Source: Mesorhizobium sp. GbtcB19
Lineage (GTDB): Bacteria; Pseudomonadota; Alphaproteobacteria; Rhizobiales; Rhizobiaceae
Reading direction: 5' to 3'
Assembly (NCBI RefSeq): GCF_019091085.1
Contig: NZ_JAGXJY010000014.1
Span: forward strand, 96,021-160,020
DNA: 64,000 nucleotides
Shown: in pieces, positions 8,451 through 18,500 of the stretch
Layout of the letters: every line of letters begins with the position of its first letter
How positions within the stretch are numbered: the stretch's first letter is position 1
The notes under the pieces: model-generated
The model's database searches: none
What the model saw: the letters and a program-made list of their open reading frames with translations, nothing else
What the model was told of the DNA's origin: nothing
Translations under genes and position numbers: made by a program

Positions 8451-9383
8451 TCAGAGGCTCCCGGAATGGCTGCGGGTCGGGCGGTCCATGATGCGGCGGC
8501 CCATCAGGCTGGCGGTGAGGTCGACCATCAGGGTCGCGGTGCGGCCGCGCTCGTCGAGGAACGGGTTCAGCTCCACCAGGTCGAGGCTGGAGACCAGGCC
8601 TGAGTCGGATAGCATCTCCATCACCAGATGCGCCTCACGGAAGGTGGCGCCGCCGGGCACGGTGGTGCCGACGGCCGGCGCGATCGACGGGTCGAGGAAG
8701 TCGACATCGAGGCTGACATGCAGCAGCCCGTTCTCCTTCTCGACGCGGGCCAGGAAGGCGCGCAGCAGCGGCGCAATGCCGTGTTCGTCGATGGAGCGCA
8801 TGTCGTGCACGGTGACGCCGGCTTGCGTCAGCGCGCGGCGCTCGGCCGGGTCGACGCTGCGCAGGCCCATGGCACAGATGCGGGCCGGGTCGACGGCCTG
8901 CGGCAGATCGGGGAAATAGCCCTGAAAACCCGCCTGGCCGCTGGCATAGGCAAGCGGCACGCCGTGCAGATTGCCGCTGGTGGTGGTGTCGAGCGTGTGG
9001 AAATCGGGATGCGCGTCGAGCCACAGCACGAAAAGCGGCCGGTCGCGCTCGGAGGCGCGGCGCGCCACGCCGGACACAGTGCCGGCGGAGATCGAATGAT
9101 CGCCGCCAAGGAAGATCGGCATGGCGTCCTTCGAAGCCGCATAGGCGGTCTCGGCGATCGCCGCGGTCCAGGCGGAAATCTCGGGCAGCGCTTTCAGCGC
9201 GAGGTTGCCATGGACGACGGCGCGGGCCTGAGCCTTCTCGACCGCGCCCCAGTCCTCGACCTCATGGCCGAGCTCGGCCAGCACCGAGACCAGCCCTGCC
9301 GTGCGCAGCGCGCTCGGCCCCATTTCGCATCCCATCCTGCCCGCGCCGTCCTGCACCGGCGCGCCGACGATTCTGCAGCGCAT
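8451..9383 (-). CDS. rocF: arginase
   Basis: A 310-residue arginase/agmatinase-family enzyme, hydrolysing L-arginine to ornithine and urea. The manganese-binding motifs are complete: GGDHS (93-97), DAHPDFH (123-129) and DVDFLDP (226-232). The last reads SLDVDFLDPSIAPAVGT, the arginase rather than agmatinase form. The ATG has a clear GAGGGAAAG ribosome-binding site. It is the first gene of the arginase-ornithine cyclodeaminase operon and is divergent from an Lrp/AsnC regulator. The symbol follows common usage; argI would be equally acceptable. Confidence 0.93.
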   Translation of the reverse strand: MRCRIVGAPVQDGAGRMGCEMGPSALRTAGLVSVLAELGHEVEDWGAVEKAQARAVVHGNLALKALPEISAWTAAIAETAYAASKDAMPIFLGGDHSISAGTVSGVARRASERDRPLFVLWLDAHPDFHTLDTTTSGNLHGVPLAYASGQAGFQGYFPDLPQAVDPARICAMGLRSVDPAERRALTQAGVTVHDMRSIDEHGIAPLLRAFLARVEKENGLLHVSLDVDFLDPSIAPAVGTTVPGGATFREAHLVMEMLSDSGLVSSLDLVELNPFLDERGRTATLMVDLTASLMGRRIMDRPTRSHSGSL

Positions 9384-9468
9384 GATTCTTTCCCTCGTGA
9401 TTATCGCGGGATTGGATCATCGCGGGCTGGCGGTTTGAACAGCGAAAATTGGCATTTCGAGAAGACTG

Positions 9469-9488
9469 ATCTATCATATTGGATAGAT
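9469..9488. promoter_or_regulatory. candidate Lrp/AsnC-family operator
   Basis: Inverted arms ATCTATC and GATAGAT with an AT-rich 6-base spacer lie 22 bp before the regulator start, in the 127-bp gap divergent from arginase. Place and AT-rich centre fit a site for the neighbouring Lrp-type protein. Confidence 0.5.
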
Positions 9489-9510
9489 GACTTGATCGAA
9501 ATGGAAAGAG

Positions 9511-9951
9511 ATGGATGCTCTCGACGAGAAGCTGGTGACGCTGCTGAGGCACGATGCGCGGCGCAGCGTCTCCGACCTTGCCATCGATCTCGGCGTGTCG
9601 CGCGCCACGGTCAGGTCGCGCATGGAGCGGCTGGAAAAATCGGGCGGGATCATCGGCTACACGGTGGTGCTGCGCGCCGACGCGGTCGACCAGAAGATAC
9701 GCGGCGTGATGACGATCGAGATCGAAGGCCATGCCGCCGACCGCGTGGTCAAGGCGCTCGGCGGCCTCGCCGAGGTCTCGACCATCCACACCACCAACGG
9801 CCGCTGGGACCTGGTGGTCGAGCTCGGCACCGCCACGCTCACCGATTTCGACGCCGTGCTGCGGCGGATAAGGCTGATCCCCGGCATAACGGGCAGCGAG
9901 ACCAGCCTGTTGTTGGCGACGCCGCGGACGACAAGGGCGCGGCTGGGATAA
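9511..9951 (+). CDS. Lrp/AsnC-family regulator of arginine catabolism
   Basis: A 146-residue regulator. The winged helix-turn-helix is at residues 1-60 (LDEKLVTLLRHDARRSVSDLAIDLGVSRATVRSRMERLE) and the ligand-binding RAM domain is at about 68-140. The size is standard. It is divergent from the arginase/ornithine cyclodeaminase operon; Lrp-type activators next to these genes are known in rhizobia and agrobacteria and respond to ornithine or arginine. That specific ligand is inference here. Confidence 0.9.
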   Translation: MDALDEKLVTLLRHDARRSVSDLAIDLGVSRATVRSRMERLEKSGGIIGYTVVLRADAVDQKIRGVMTIEIEGHAADRVVKALGGLAEVSTIHTTNGRWDLVVELGTATLTDFDAVLRRIRLIPGITGSETSLLLATPRTTRARLG

Positions 9952-9955
9952 CCGA

Positions 9956-11188
9956 TTATGCCCCGCGTTTGGGGAAGATGGATTTGAAGATGTCTTTGAG
10001 GTTAGGCAGCTTGCCGGCAGGCGGCTGCACGCCGCTTTCCGGCGGAATGTCGCTTTCCGGCTGTGTCTCGCTTTCCGGCAGTTTCTGGCTTTCCGGCTGA
10101 ATGTCGACAGCCGCCGGCGGGGCGAGCTTGCTTTCCAGGAAAGCGATATGCTCACGCAGCGCCTGCATGCCTTCTCTCTCGCCCCACAGCGTGTCGACCT
10201 CGCTGGCCATGCGTTCGAGATAGGGAGCGAATGAAGCCGACGCCGTTCCCGACACGCCGGATTCCAGCGCTGTCCGGTAGAGGCCTTCCAGCTGATCGCC
10301 CGCGGCCTTGAGCGTGCGTTCGCGCCGCACTTTTGCCGTTACCTCGGCCGCGTCGTCGGCGGAATAGAGAGCCACTTCCCGCCGCAGCCATGCCTCGTTG
10401 ATCGGCGTCGCCCCGCTATAGTAGCGAGGCGCGAAATTCGCGAACGACCAGGTATCGAAATTCTCCGTTGTCACCAAGGCGCCGGCCTGGGTCGGCGCCA
10501 GCGTCATCACCGCGCAGCCGGTCGCCATGGCCTCCAGCGCGGATTTGCCACTCGCGAAAACCAGATCATAGTGCTGCAGCAGCATCTCCGGCCGGGACTG
10601 GGCGTTGCCGTAGGCCGCGCCGATCTTGTCCAGCTCGAGGCCGAGCGCGGCGCAGCCGGATTCCAACTGCGAGAGATCATTTGCGGCCAGGCCACTGCTC
10701 TGAAAGAGCAGCGCCCGGCGCAACTGCGCGGGCGGCACGCGGACCTCCGAGAAGCGCGTCGTGTTGACGAAGTTCGGCACGCAGGCGACGCGCCCGGGAT
10801 CGAGACCGAACTCCGCGATGACGCGCCGCACCATCCAGTCGCACATCATCACGTACCAGCGGATGCGCTCGTGCATGGGCGGCTGCTCCACCCATGGTAT
10901 GGCGCCGTGACAATAGTAGATGGCAGGCGTTCGCTCGAAGCGCGCCATGGCCGCCATGGCCGGAAGATGATGATGGGCGTGGATCAGATCCGGGGTCCAC
11001 GGCACTTCGTCCAGGCGGGACACGGTACGCACGCCGCTCGGCCAGAGCAGCTTGGCGACGCGGCCGAGGCGGGGGCTGAAAACGGTGATTTCGTGGCCGC
11101 GCTCGGCCATTTCCCTGGCGACCTCGACGGTGACCATCTCCGATCCGTGGAAGCCGACCAGCTCGCGCTGGGTCATCAGGAGGCGCAT
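9956..11188 (-). CDS. glycosyltransferase, GT-B fold (GT4-like)
   Basis: A 410-residue protein. The N-terminal half has the nucleotide-sugar transferase start MRLLMTQRELVGFHGSEMVTVEVAREMAERGHEITVFSPR, a pattern of GT-B enzymes that act on lipid- or glycan-linked acceptors at the inner membrane face. LIHAHHHLPAMAAMA is typical of GT4. GKSALEAMATGCAVM (about 214-228) corresponds to the donor-binding E-x7-E region. Residues about 330-355 look coiled-coil, and 358-392 form a low-complexity run built on a PES(x)3-4 unit. It overlaps the upstream gene by 13 bases, so the two are one unit. Donor and acceptor are unknown. Confidence 0.8.
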   Translation of the reverse strand: MRLLMTQRELVGFHGSEMVTVEVAREMAERGHEITVFSPRLGRVAKLLWPSGVRTVSRLDEVPWTPDLIHAHHHLPAMAAMARFERTPAIYYCHGAIPWVEQPPMHERIRWYVMMCDWMVRRVIAEFGLDPGRVACVPNFVNTTRFSEVRVPPAQLRRALLFQSSGLAANDLSQLESGCAALGLELDKIGAAYGNAQSRPEMLLQHYDLVFASGKSALEAMATGCAVMTLAPTQAGALVTTENFDTWSFANFAPRYYSGATPINEAWLRREVALYSADDAAEVTAKVRRERTLKAAGDQLEGLYRTALESGVSGTASASFAPYLERMASEVDTLWGEREGMQALREHIAFLESKLAPPAAVDIQPESQKLPESETQPESDIPPESGVQPPAGKLPNLKDIFKSIFPKRGA

Positions 11189-12177
11189 GGCGCTTCCATC
11201 GGCTGGGGCGGAGGCGTGGCCACGATAAGGCCGGACGTGGCGGCGTCGCTGAGATAGCCGATGCCGAAAGGCAGAGCCTGAAGGTCATCTCTTTCGGCAT
11301 AGGCCGCGGCCAGATCCGACTGATGATATTTGGCGAAAACCGGAATATCGGCGACGAAGCGTCCATGCAGCTCGATGTGCCATCCCCAGGCGCGCAACAG
11401 GCTGTAGGGGATGCCGCTCGGATCCTGCACCAGAAGATCGGTCCGCTCGCGCAAGAGACCGCGAAGCCGCTCGAAAGGCGCTTCGTGCAGGAGATAGCTG
11501 GCACTCTTCACGAATGTCGCCAAACGGTGCGTGGCCCCGAGGTGTCGGCTGAGCGGGCTCTCCTGCGCCCAGTGATCATCGCGAAGATCCTGCTGGAAAT
11601 AGCTGAGGCGCATCGGCGCCGCCTGGTCGCCGAATAGGATGCTGACCCCTGTACCGGAGCCATCGACTGGATCGATCCGATGCAGCGGCAGCCCGGCATG
11701 GGCGATCTGCGCAATCAGCAGCGGCAGCACGCCCCCCATGCCGCTGCTCGTCAATTGCGATCGCAGATCCCTGGTGACGAAAAAGGAACGGTCGAGATAG
11801 TGCCGCAGAATCTCCGCTATGCCGGTCAACGCGAAGCCGTCCAATCCCTCCGCCGGCGGCCAGGCGCCGCAAGGTTCGGCGCCGACCAGTATGTATTCGC
11901 GAGCGTGCGGGAAAAGGTGGAGGGGGAACAGCAGGTCCGGGCCGCCGAAAGGATAGAAAACGGTTTTGGCGGTGGCCCGGCGCGCCACAAGATTGCTATC
12001 TGCCCAGAGCGCCGCCGGCTCGCCGTAGCGGCTCTCGAAACGGGCGAACAAGGCACGGATTTCCCCTGCAGGCCCGGATCCGGAGGAGGGCCGGACAAGA
12101 TTCCGCAAAGGCAAGAGCGCCTCGGCCAGACCGCTGCGCGGCTCCAAATCGGTTTGCGAGCGATCAGCCTGGTACAT
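11176..12177 (-). CDS. protein of unknown function with FYPFGGPD motif
   Basis: A 333-residue protein I cannot assign to a function. Visible landmarks are FYPFGGPDLLFP (about 74-85), YILVGAEP (about 95-102), SSGMGGVLPLLIAQIA, a LSYFQQDL segment and TFVKSASYLLH. I recall uncharacterised bacterial proteins with a similar FYPFSGPD motif, but this is memory, not a search. There is no signal peptide or clear membrane span. The ATG at 12177 is chosen over a TTG 45 bases upstream. The 3' end overlaps the glycosyltransferase start, so the two products probably work in one process, possibly synthesis of a surface glycan. Confidence 0.7.
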   Translation of the reverse strand: MYQADRSQTDLEPRSGLAEALLPLRNLVRPSSGSGPAGEIRALFARFESRYGEPAALWADSNLVARRATAKTVFYPFGGPDLLFPLHLFPHAREYILVGAEPCGAWPPAEGLDGFALTGIAEILRHYLDRSFFVTRDLRSQLTSSGMGGVLPLLIAQIAHAGLPLHRIDPVDGSGTGVSILFGDQAAPMRLSYFQQDLRDDHWAQESPLSRHLGATHRLATFVKSASYLLHEAPFERLRGLLRERTDLLVQDPSGIPYSLLRAWGWHIELHGRFVADIPVFAKYHQSDLAAAYAERDDLQALPFGIGYLSDAATSGLIVATPPPQPMEAPCAS

Positions 12178-12532
12178 ACGGCACCTGCGCAGCGGACGCC
12201 GCCATGGTTCCCGGACCGACAACCGCGATGCACCGAGCAGCCGTTGATAATGGAGGGAAGGTGGTCATGGATCTGGGATCTGTTCAGGCGCCAAGGGTGC
12301 CTGTGTTAAGCGACAAGCGCCTTTCGGAGCCTGCCTCGCCGTTGTTAGCGTACCTCCCATACCGGTGCAATCGTGAAGTGAACCGTCACAACTCCGCCGA
12401 GCAGCCGGTCGCGTGCGTGGCGGTCCGGCGGCACGGGATAAACGAGTACCGCGAATGACGGGGGGCGCCGGCGCGACGCTGAGGACTACGCTTACACCTG
12501 TGGCAGTCTGCAGAAAGGCATGAAACCCCGGT
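12178..12532. other. 355-bp spacer without a recognised gene
   Basis: This lies between the end of the nSTAND gene and the start of the FYPFGGPD-protein gene, both on the minus strand. It should hold the promoter of the latter. Short open frames exist on both strands, but none has a convincing start or composition. No repeat family of this window was found in it. Confidence 0.4.
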
Positions 12533-15500
12533 TCACCTCGGAGGTTGGTTGACATCGGGTGGTAGTTCTATCGACGGCTCCGGCGCCCAAGCTTCCGCCT
12601 CCGCCTTTGCATAAGCGTCGTCACCAGGATCAAGCTCGATAGAATCCGCACTTGCTTGAGCTTCATCGCCCTTTGCCAGGTTGCCCAGCGCCCTCCATCG
12701 CTTTGCCTCAACCAAGAGCCGGAATTTGCGCTCCCTTGGCTCTGCCTTGATTTCCGACAGGACGTGATTGGCTTCGGGTGAACCAAGGTCCGCGGCACGC
12801 TCGGCCAGCCACGCGAGCGCATCATCGTCACGAACACCGTCGCCCAAGGAGCGGAACCCGTTATAGGCATCGACGAAGTTGTTCAAATAAACACGCTGGA
12901 TATACGCCTTGTATAGTTGTTGCTGTCGGTCGGACTGCCCGGCATCTTCAATTTCACGGCCGAGATTGTTGAAAGCCACGACATAATGCCCGGCGGCCGA
13001 CTTGGTCAAAAGTTCGCGCCGCTTCGCACTACTTTGTACTTTGTTGTCGAGGACACGACCAAGAAGGAAATTGAAAACGGCATCGTCCGGATGGTCATTG
13101 AGCGACTGCCGGCATGCGGTGGTCGCCTTCGCGTAGTCGATCTCCGCGAAAACGATACCAGGGCTCCTTCTCTCAGGATCCAAGGGAGACGACGCCAGAC
13201 GCTCGCAGTCACTCAATGCCGAGGCTGTTGCGGGCAACCGCTGATTACGCATGCGGCCTGCGACATACGCGACCGCGTATGCAGGCGTCATCATGTAGTC
13301 GTTGTCCATGGCATTGTCCGTGCCGACCGATACGCCACCCCTGACACGCAGGCGGTCCCAGGCCGCCCCGTAGCTCAGCGCAACCATCCGGCGAGCATAG
13401 ATGTCCGCCACTTGTTGATCGAACGGCTTTTCGTTCGCAGTCCCGATTCCACCGAACACGCTCAGATGGTTCAGGAGCGAGGCGTGGAGGCCCACCGTGT
13501 CATCATTCCAGAGTGGCACCCAGTCCCCTTTTTCCACATCGGCGTCGAGCTCCTCAGCCGCGCGCCTGATAGCTGAGAAGTCTGTTGGCATTTTGTCCGC
13601 AGCGTTCAAATCCAGAGCGCCCGACGCCAAAGTCCTGTTTGCCGCTTCGACCAACAGCATGAGGTCATCGTTCGACAGAGATGGGCCTTTTTTCTCCCGC
13701 TCCATAAGTTCCGAGAAGGAGACATTGAGAAGTTTCTTATATTCTGTATCAAGTGTTGCTGCCTCAGGGCTATCTTTACCAAGCCTGTCCTTACGTGACC
13801 GCGCGTGAACGGCCATCCAAAACTTCGTTGCACTTCGAGCAGTTAGAACATCAGGTCTATCGGGAAGCTTTTCCGCAAGCGCCAAACGTTGACGCAATGT
13901 TTCTTCGACTACCTGAGAGCCAGCGCCGGTATCTTGCCGCACCGTGCTGAAATTGAACGCTCTTGGCCCGAAGACAAAGCCGTCGGCTACCGCCCTCAAA
14001 CTGTCCCGTCGGGCGGACGAGACATCGCTCAATGCCTGTCGGTAGATCGCGATATCGATATTGCTGTCGTCGCCCTCCGATGCCGAGAGGTCGATCGGGC
14101 TGCCGGAGTTCTCCACGAGACTCACAATGGCCAAACGCAACCTGAGCCGCGTCGGTTCGTCTTCCGAGGAAACAGATGCGATGGTGTCGATCAACTGCAG
14201 CAACTCGGTGCGGCCGGATGGCATTCCAGGCGTTACCGGGACTGTAAGCAGAATGCGCAATATCTCGGCTTGGGCGTCGGCTCTGATCTTGGGGTCGGTA
14301 CTTTTGGCTCTTAGCGACAATAGATGGAGCTTAAGCAGATCGATTTCCGGACCGCCGCCTATGAGCTTAGCCAAAGACCCCAGCGACGAAACATCCTGCG
14401 CCAATCGGTCCGAAAGAGAGGTTTGGGTGCCCGCTCCGGCAGGATCGAGAGGAGGAGCCGCTCTCCACAGTGAAAACTTTGCCGCTTCCTCGCTGCGCAG
14501 GTTCGTCGGCAGAAGATGACCGAGGGCGATGCGACGATCTCTCATCAGATCCGCATCGGTATCCTGGCCGGACTCCCGGAATAGCCGCTCAGCCAGCCAG
14601 TAATGAAGGAAGGCCTTGGCCCTGCCCTCCAACAAGCTCTCGCCCGGCTGTCCCTGCTCCGAGGAATATGCGATCAGGCGATGCAAAACCGGATCCGCAG
14701 TTTCCGCGCCAGATGAAACATATTTCTGGAATTCCGGTGGTATCTTCGAGGCGTTTGTTTCCTGTTGGGATGGGTTGAACAGCCGGTTCAACAATTGCTG
14801 TCCACCATCGCCCAGAAGTGACCCGGCATCGTGAGAAGCAGCCCAGACAAGCAACATACGCAATGCCGTGCCATCTCCTGCTGTCGCCCGCCGGAGCAAT
14901 TGCGAAGCTGCAAGCGGCCAAGCCGCATCGCCTTCCTGGCTGTGAGAAGAAATCAGGTTCGCCGTTGCCACCGGGACTGTCCAGGATTTGTCAACGTCCG
15001 CGCAGGATTTGACAATGTCGGCCTGCCAGGCCGCGACCGCCCTCTCGAGATCAACGGCGCAGTCGAGATAAGGCTCGGCCGTCTGCACTTTCTTTGAGCT
15101 TCGCATTGCCTTGCCGGCGAGATCGAGAAGCGCGTCTTGATCGCGCGTGGCCGACGGATCGCTGGCTGCGCTGACGGTCTCTATCAATGTTGAAGCCGGA
15201 GCTACTTCAGGCAAGCTGAAGCGAAATACTTGGTCGCCAGTAATAACTTCGATGGTTCCGTCGTCATCGGCCAAACGAACCGTCGCCGCGCTGCCGAGGG
15301 GAAGCGGGACAAATCCGGCAAAAGCAAGGGATCCGGTCTTGGTTGTGGGATCGATCTTGACGACGAAGGCGCTCGACCATTGCGGATTTGTGCTATCTCC
15401 CTTTGCACCGCCCATTTCGTCGCGAGCAAGAAGCAGCATGTTGCCATGCGTTCGCAAGAGAGTCGCTTCGGTAAGGACGCTTGTCGGGATCTCGCTCGCG

Positions 15501-18500
15501 ATAGAATCGACCCCGACGTTGCCGATAAAAAGCCGGTCGGATTGTGTGAGGACAGCAATTTGATCTGTTCCCACAAAGGCCGCGAGCTTGGCTGCCTCTC
15601 CAGCCGGTAGACGAACCGTCGTGGTTTGCGTAAGGCCCTTGTCGGTAGCCACCAGTACCTGAATCGAACCAGAGGACTGGTCTGCAAGAGCAACGCGACC
15701 GCCGGCCGCGTCCACGGCAACCATCCGTCCAATGTCGTCTTTGACGCAATTTAGATAACCGGCTGGCTGAAGAGCGCCAGTTGGATCTATCGCGACAATC
15801 CCGATAAGCCGGCCGCCCGATACGATAGCAAAGTCGGGCTTCGACAAGCTAATCGGCTCGATGTCCTGATACGCGGGATCAGCCGTCATCAGGGCACTTA
15901 TCTTGTGCAGGCAACCCTTAGAGTCTGTGAGATGAACCGTTGACCATTTGTTTTGCTGACGAAAATTGTTAATGGCCCAGTCTCCACCAGCACTGATGGA
16001 GAGTGCCATGTCGCCGGCGCCGTCTATGGCCATCTTGCTAGCATCGCCCGGATGACTGAGATCAAATTGCGCTCCCTGCAATTTTTCTCCAGATAGACCG
16101 GCGCCGATCTTCATCTCCGCCGAGTCATAGATATCGATAGTATTTTCATCGAAATCGGTCTCTACAAATCGACTGTCTGACTGTAGTATTTTCCAGTTCG
16201 CCTCATTGTCTTCAGAGATATAACTGGTGAGCGTTGCCCACCATTTGAGAACTACTGCGTTGTCTGACGGCTCAGAACTCGGCAGCGGACCAAGCTGCCA
16301 TGCCGGAAACCCATCCGCGGTCATTTGGATGGTGGGACCGGTTGGATCGAACGGCTCGGTCGACGAGCTACCAAGGTTAGGGGCCAGATGTGCCGGGCCG
16401 CGGATACTGGAAGTCGACAGATCGTAGTCCGCGAGGCAAGATGTGCCATAGTAACCGAGGTGGTCGTCCGTGAAAGTGCCGGATCTGCACGCTGTTGAAG
16501 AGATGGAGAGTTGCAGTCGCAATATCCGGGGGGCAGTGGTGGGGTAGGCTCCCGCCAAACCGCCGTAGGGGACCAGCCATTTTGATGCATTGGTAGCGGG
16601 ATCGTAGCGGACCAGACCTGATCCCTCGTCAGAGATCTGCAAAATCGGATTACCCGCATCGAGAGCGACGAGATTGACTTTGGCGGACTCGATGTCCAGG
16701 TCAGTGTTACCGGCAATCGACTGCAAACTCTCTCGAATACGGCCCAATGGCCATGATGGCGCAAGCCATGCGTTCTCCTTAGGGATCACGGTCAGAAAAT
16801 CAGTGTCGAATTGCGAATAGATCACCGCGATACCGTCGGTTGCCTGGTCGAAAACTGCCGCCTTGACAGTACGCGGCTTGAGCCACCGTCGATCCAATAC
16901 GCGCCGTGCTTCTTTGTCCCCAAAGGACCAGCGATAGAGCCGGCCCTGATCGCCCAACAGCAAGGCATGTCCGCCATCGGCCGACAGAAAGTATTCCTTC
17001 TCTTTCGACAGATTTCCGAGCCTGTCCGGGTCGAATGAGAACACCGCCTTGGTTCTTCCGGTGCGCCGGTCGACGGCGCTGATGGTGTCTTTGCCGTCGC
17101 GCTCGCTCCAAAGCGCAAAGGCAGGCTGGGCAAAGGCCTGCTCTTCCTCCGGAACGATCCGCTTCATTCTGTTGCCGCGGGGTCGCTCTTCGTCCGCGGA
17201 GATGACAAGTGCATTGCCGGCGAGTGCCTGCCAGGCGAACTTATCTTTCAGCGTCAGTGGAAGCTCATCGGCCTCCCCAAGATTTTTGGCAAATGCGGCA
17301 AGCAGATCGCCTGCTTTGGCGTAGTCGCCATTGCGTTGATATCGATCGACAGGGCTGGCGCTGTAAAGGCGAATAGCCGAGATTGTTTCTGTAAGCGTTG
17401 CCTGCAGGGTTTTCTGCGCGCTCTTAAGGTCCTCTTGTGCTTTCGTCAGTTTGCTATTTTGCTCGTCAAGCTCCTTTCTGGCGGCTTCCAATGCGACATT
17501 CTTGTCTTCGGTCGCTTTTCTGACCGCCTCCTTCTTCGCATCGGCAGCCTGTCTTTCAGCGTCCACCATGGCCTGGGCGGCCTGCCTTTCAGCTTCCTGC
17601 CTGGCATCCGTGTATCTACTGTATGCCAGGTAGCCCACCGCGCTAACGACTGCGAGGGCGATGACTGCCCGACGCAACCAGGTGTCTTTCCTCCGTTGAC
17701 GATCGGCGGCCAGGCTTCGATCCAGGAATTCGAAGACAGTCTTCGGCACTGCGACGTAGCGTGCAGCCCAGCTTTCCGAGAGACCGCTGGCGCTGCGCCA
17801 GCCGGCCAATGTGTGAAGATCACGACCTTGTAGCAGCTCTCCCTTGTCCTTGCCGGCGCGTTCCGCGGCATCCGCCAAGCGCTTGAGCTCCGCCGCGTCG
17901 CGGGCCTCTTCCTCGAGCCAGGAGGTAAGATTGGTCCACTGCCGGATCAGACTTTCATGAGAAATGTCGATGATCGTGTCGTCGGTCAAAGGCGTCGGCG
18001 GGAACGGCAGCAGGAAATTGGTGCCATGGGCACGAAATGCGTCGCATATCGCAATCACGTCCTGTCGACTGACGCCCGTTACGTTGACCAACTCAGCCAG
18101 CTTCGTGGGGCGGCGCACCGCGTCGGCGACGGAGGAGCCGACGGTCAGGGCGCGAAACAGCTGTTGGATCGAGGTCGTGCGCTCCGGCCCCAGTATCGCC
18201 ATGACGTCGCGCGCGTGCTGGTCGATCGCTCCCCGCAAGCCGCCGATGGCGATGTAATCCTCAAGTTTCAGCTTGATTGCTCCCCCGGCGGCCACGGCCT
18301 TTATCCAGAGCCGGTTGAGCGCATGCTGCAGCAGCGGCAGCTGGTCGGCGCGCCGGCCGATCCGATCGAGCTGAGAAGACAAATCGATATCGTGACGGTC
18401 ATCCCACGGGGCAAATTCACTGAGGTCGTTCAGAATCCGACTGACGAGCGCCGGTTCGATCGAAAAATCGCAGACCTGCGCAGGGCCCTCGATTGCCTGC

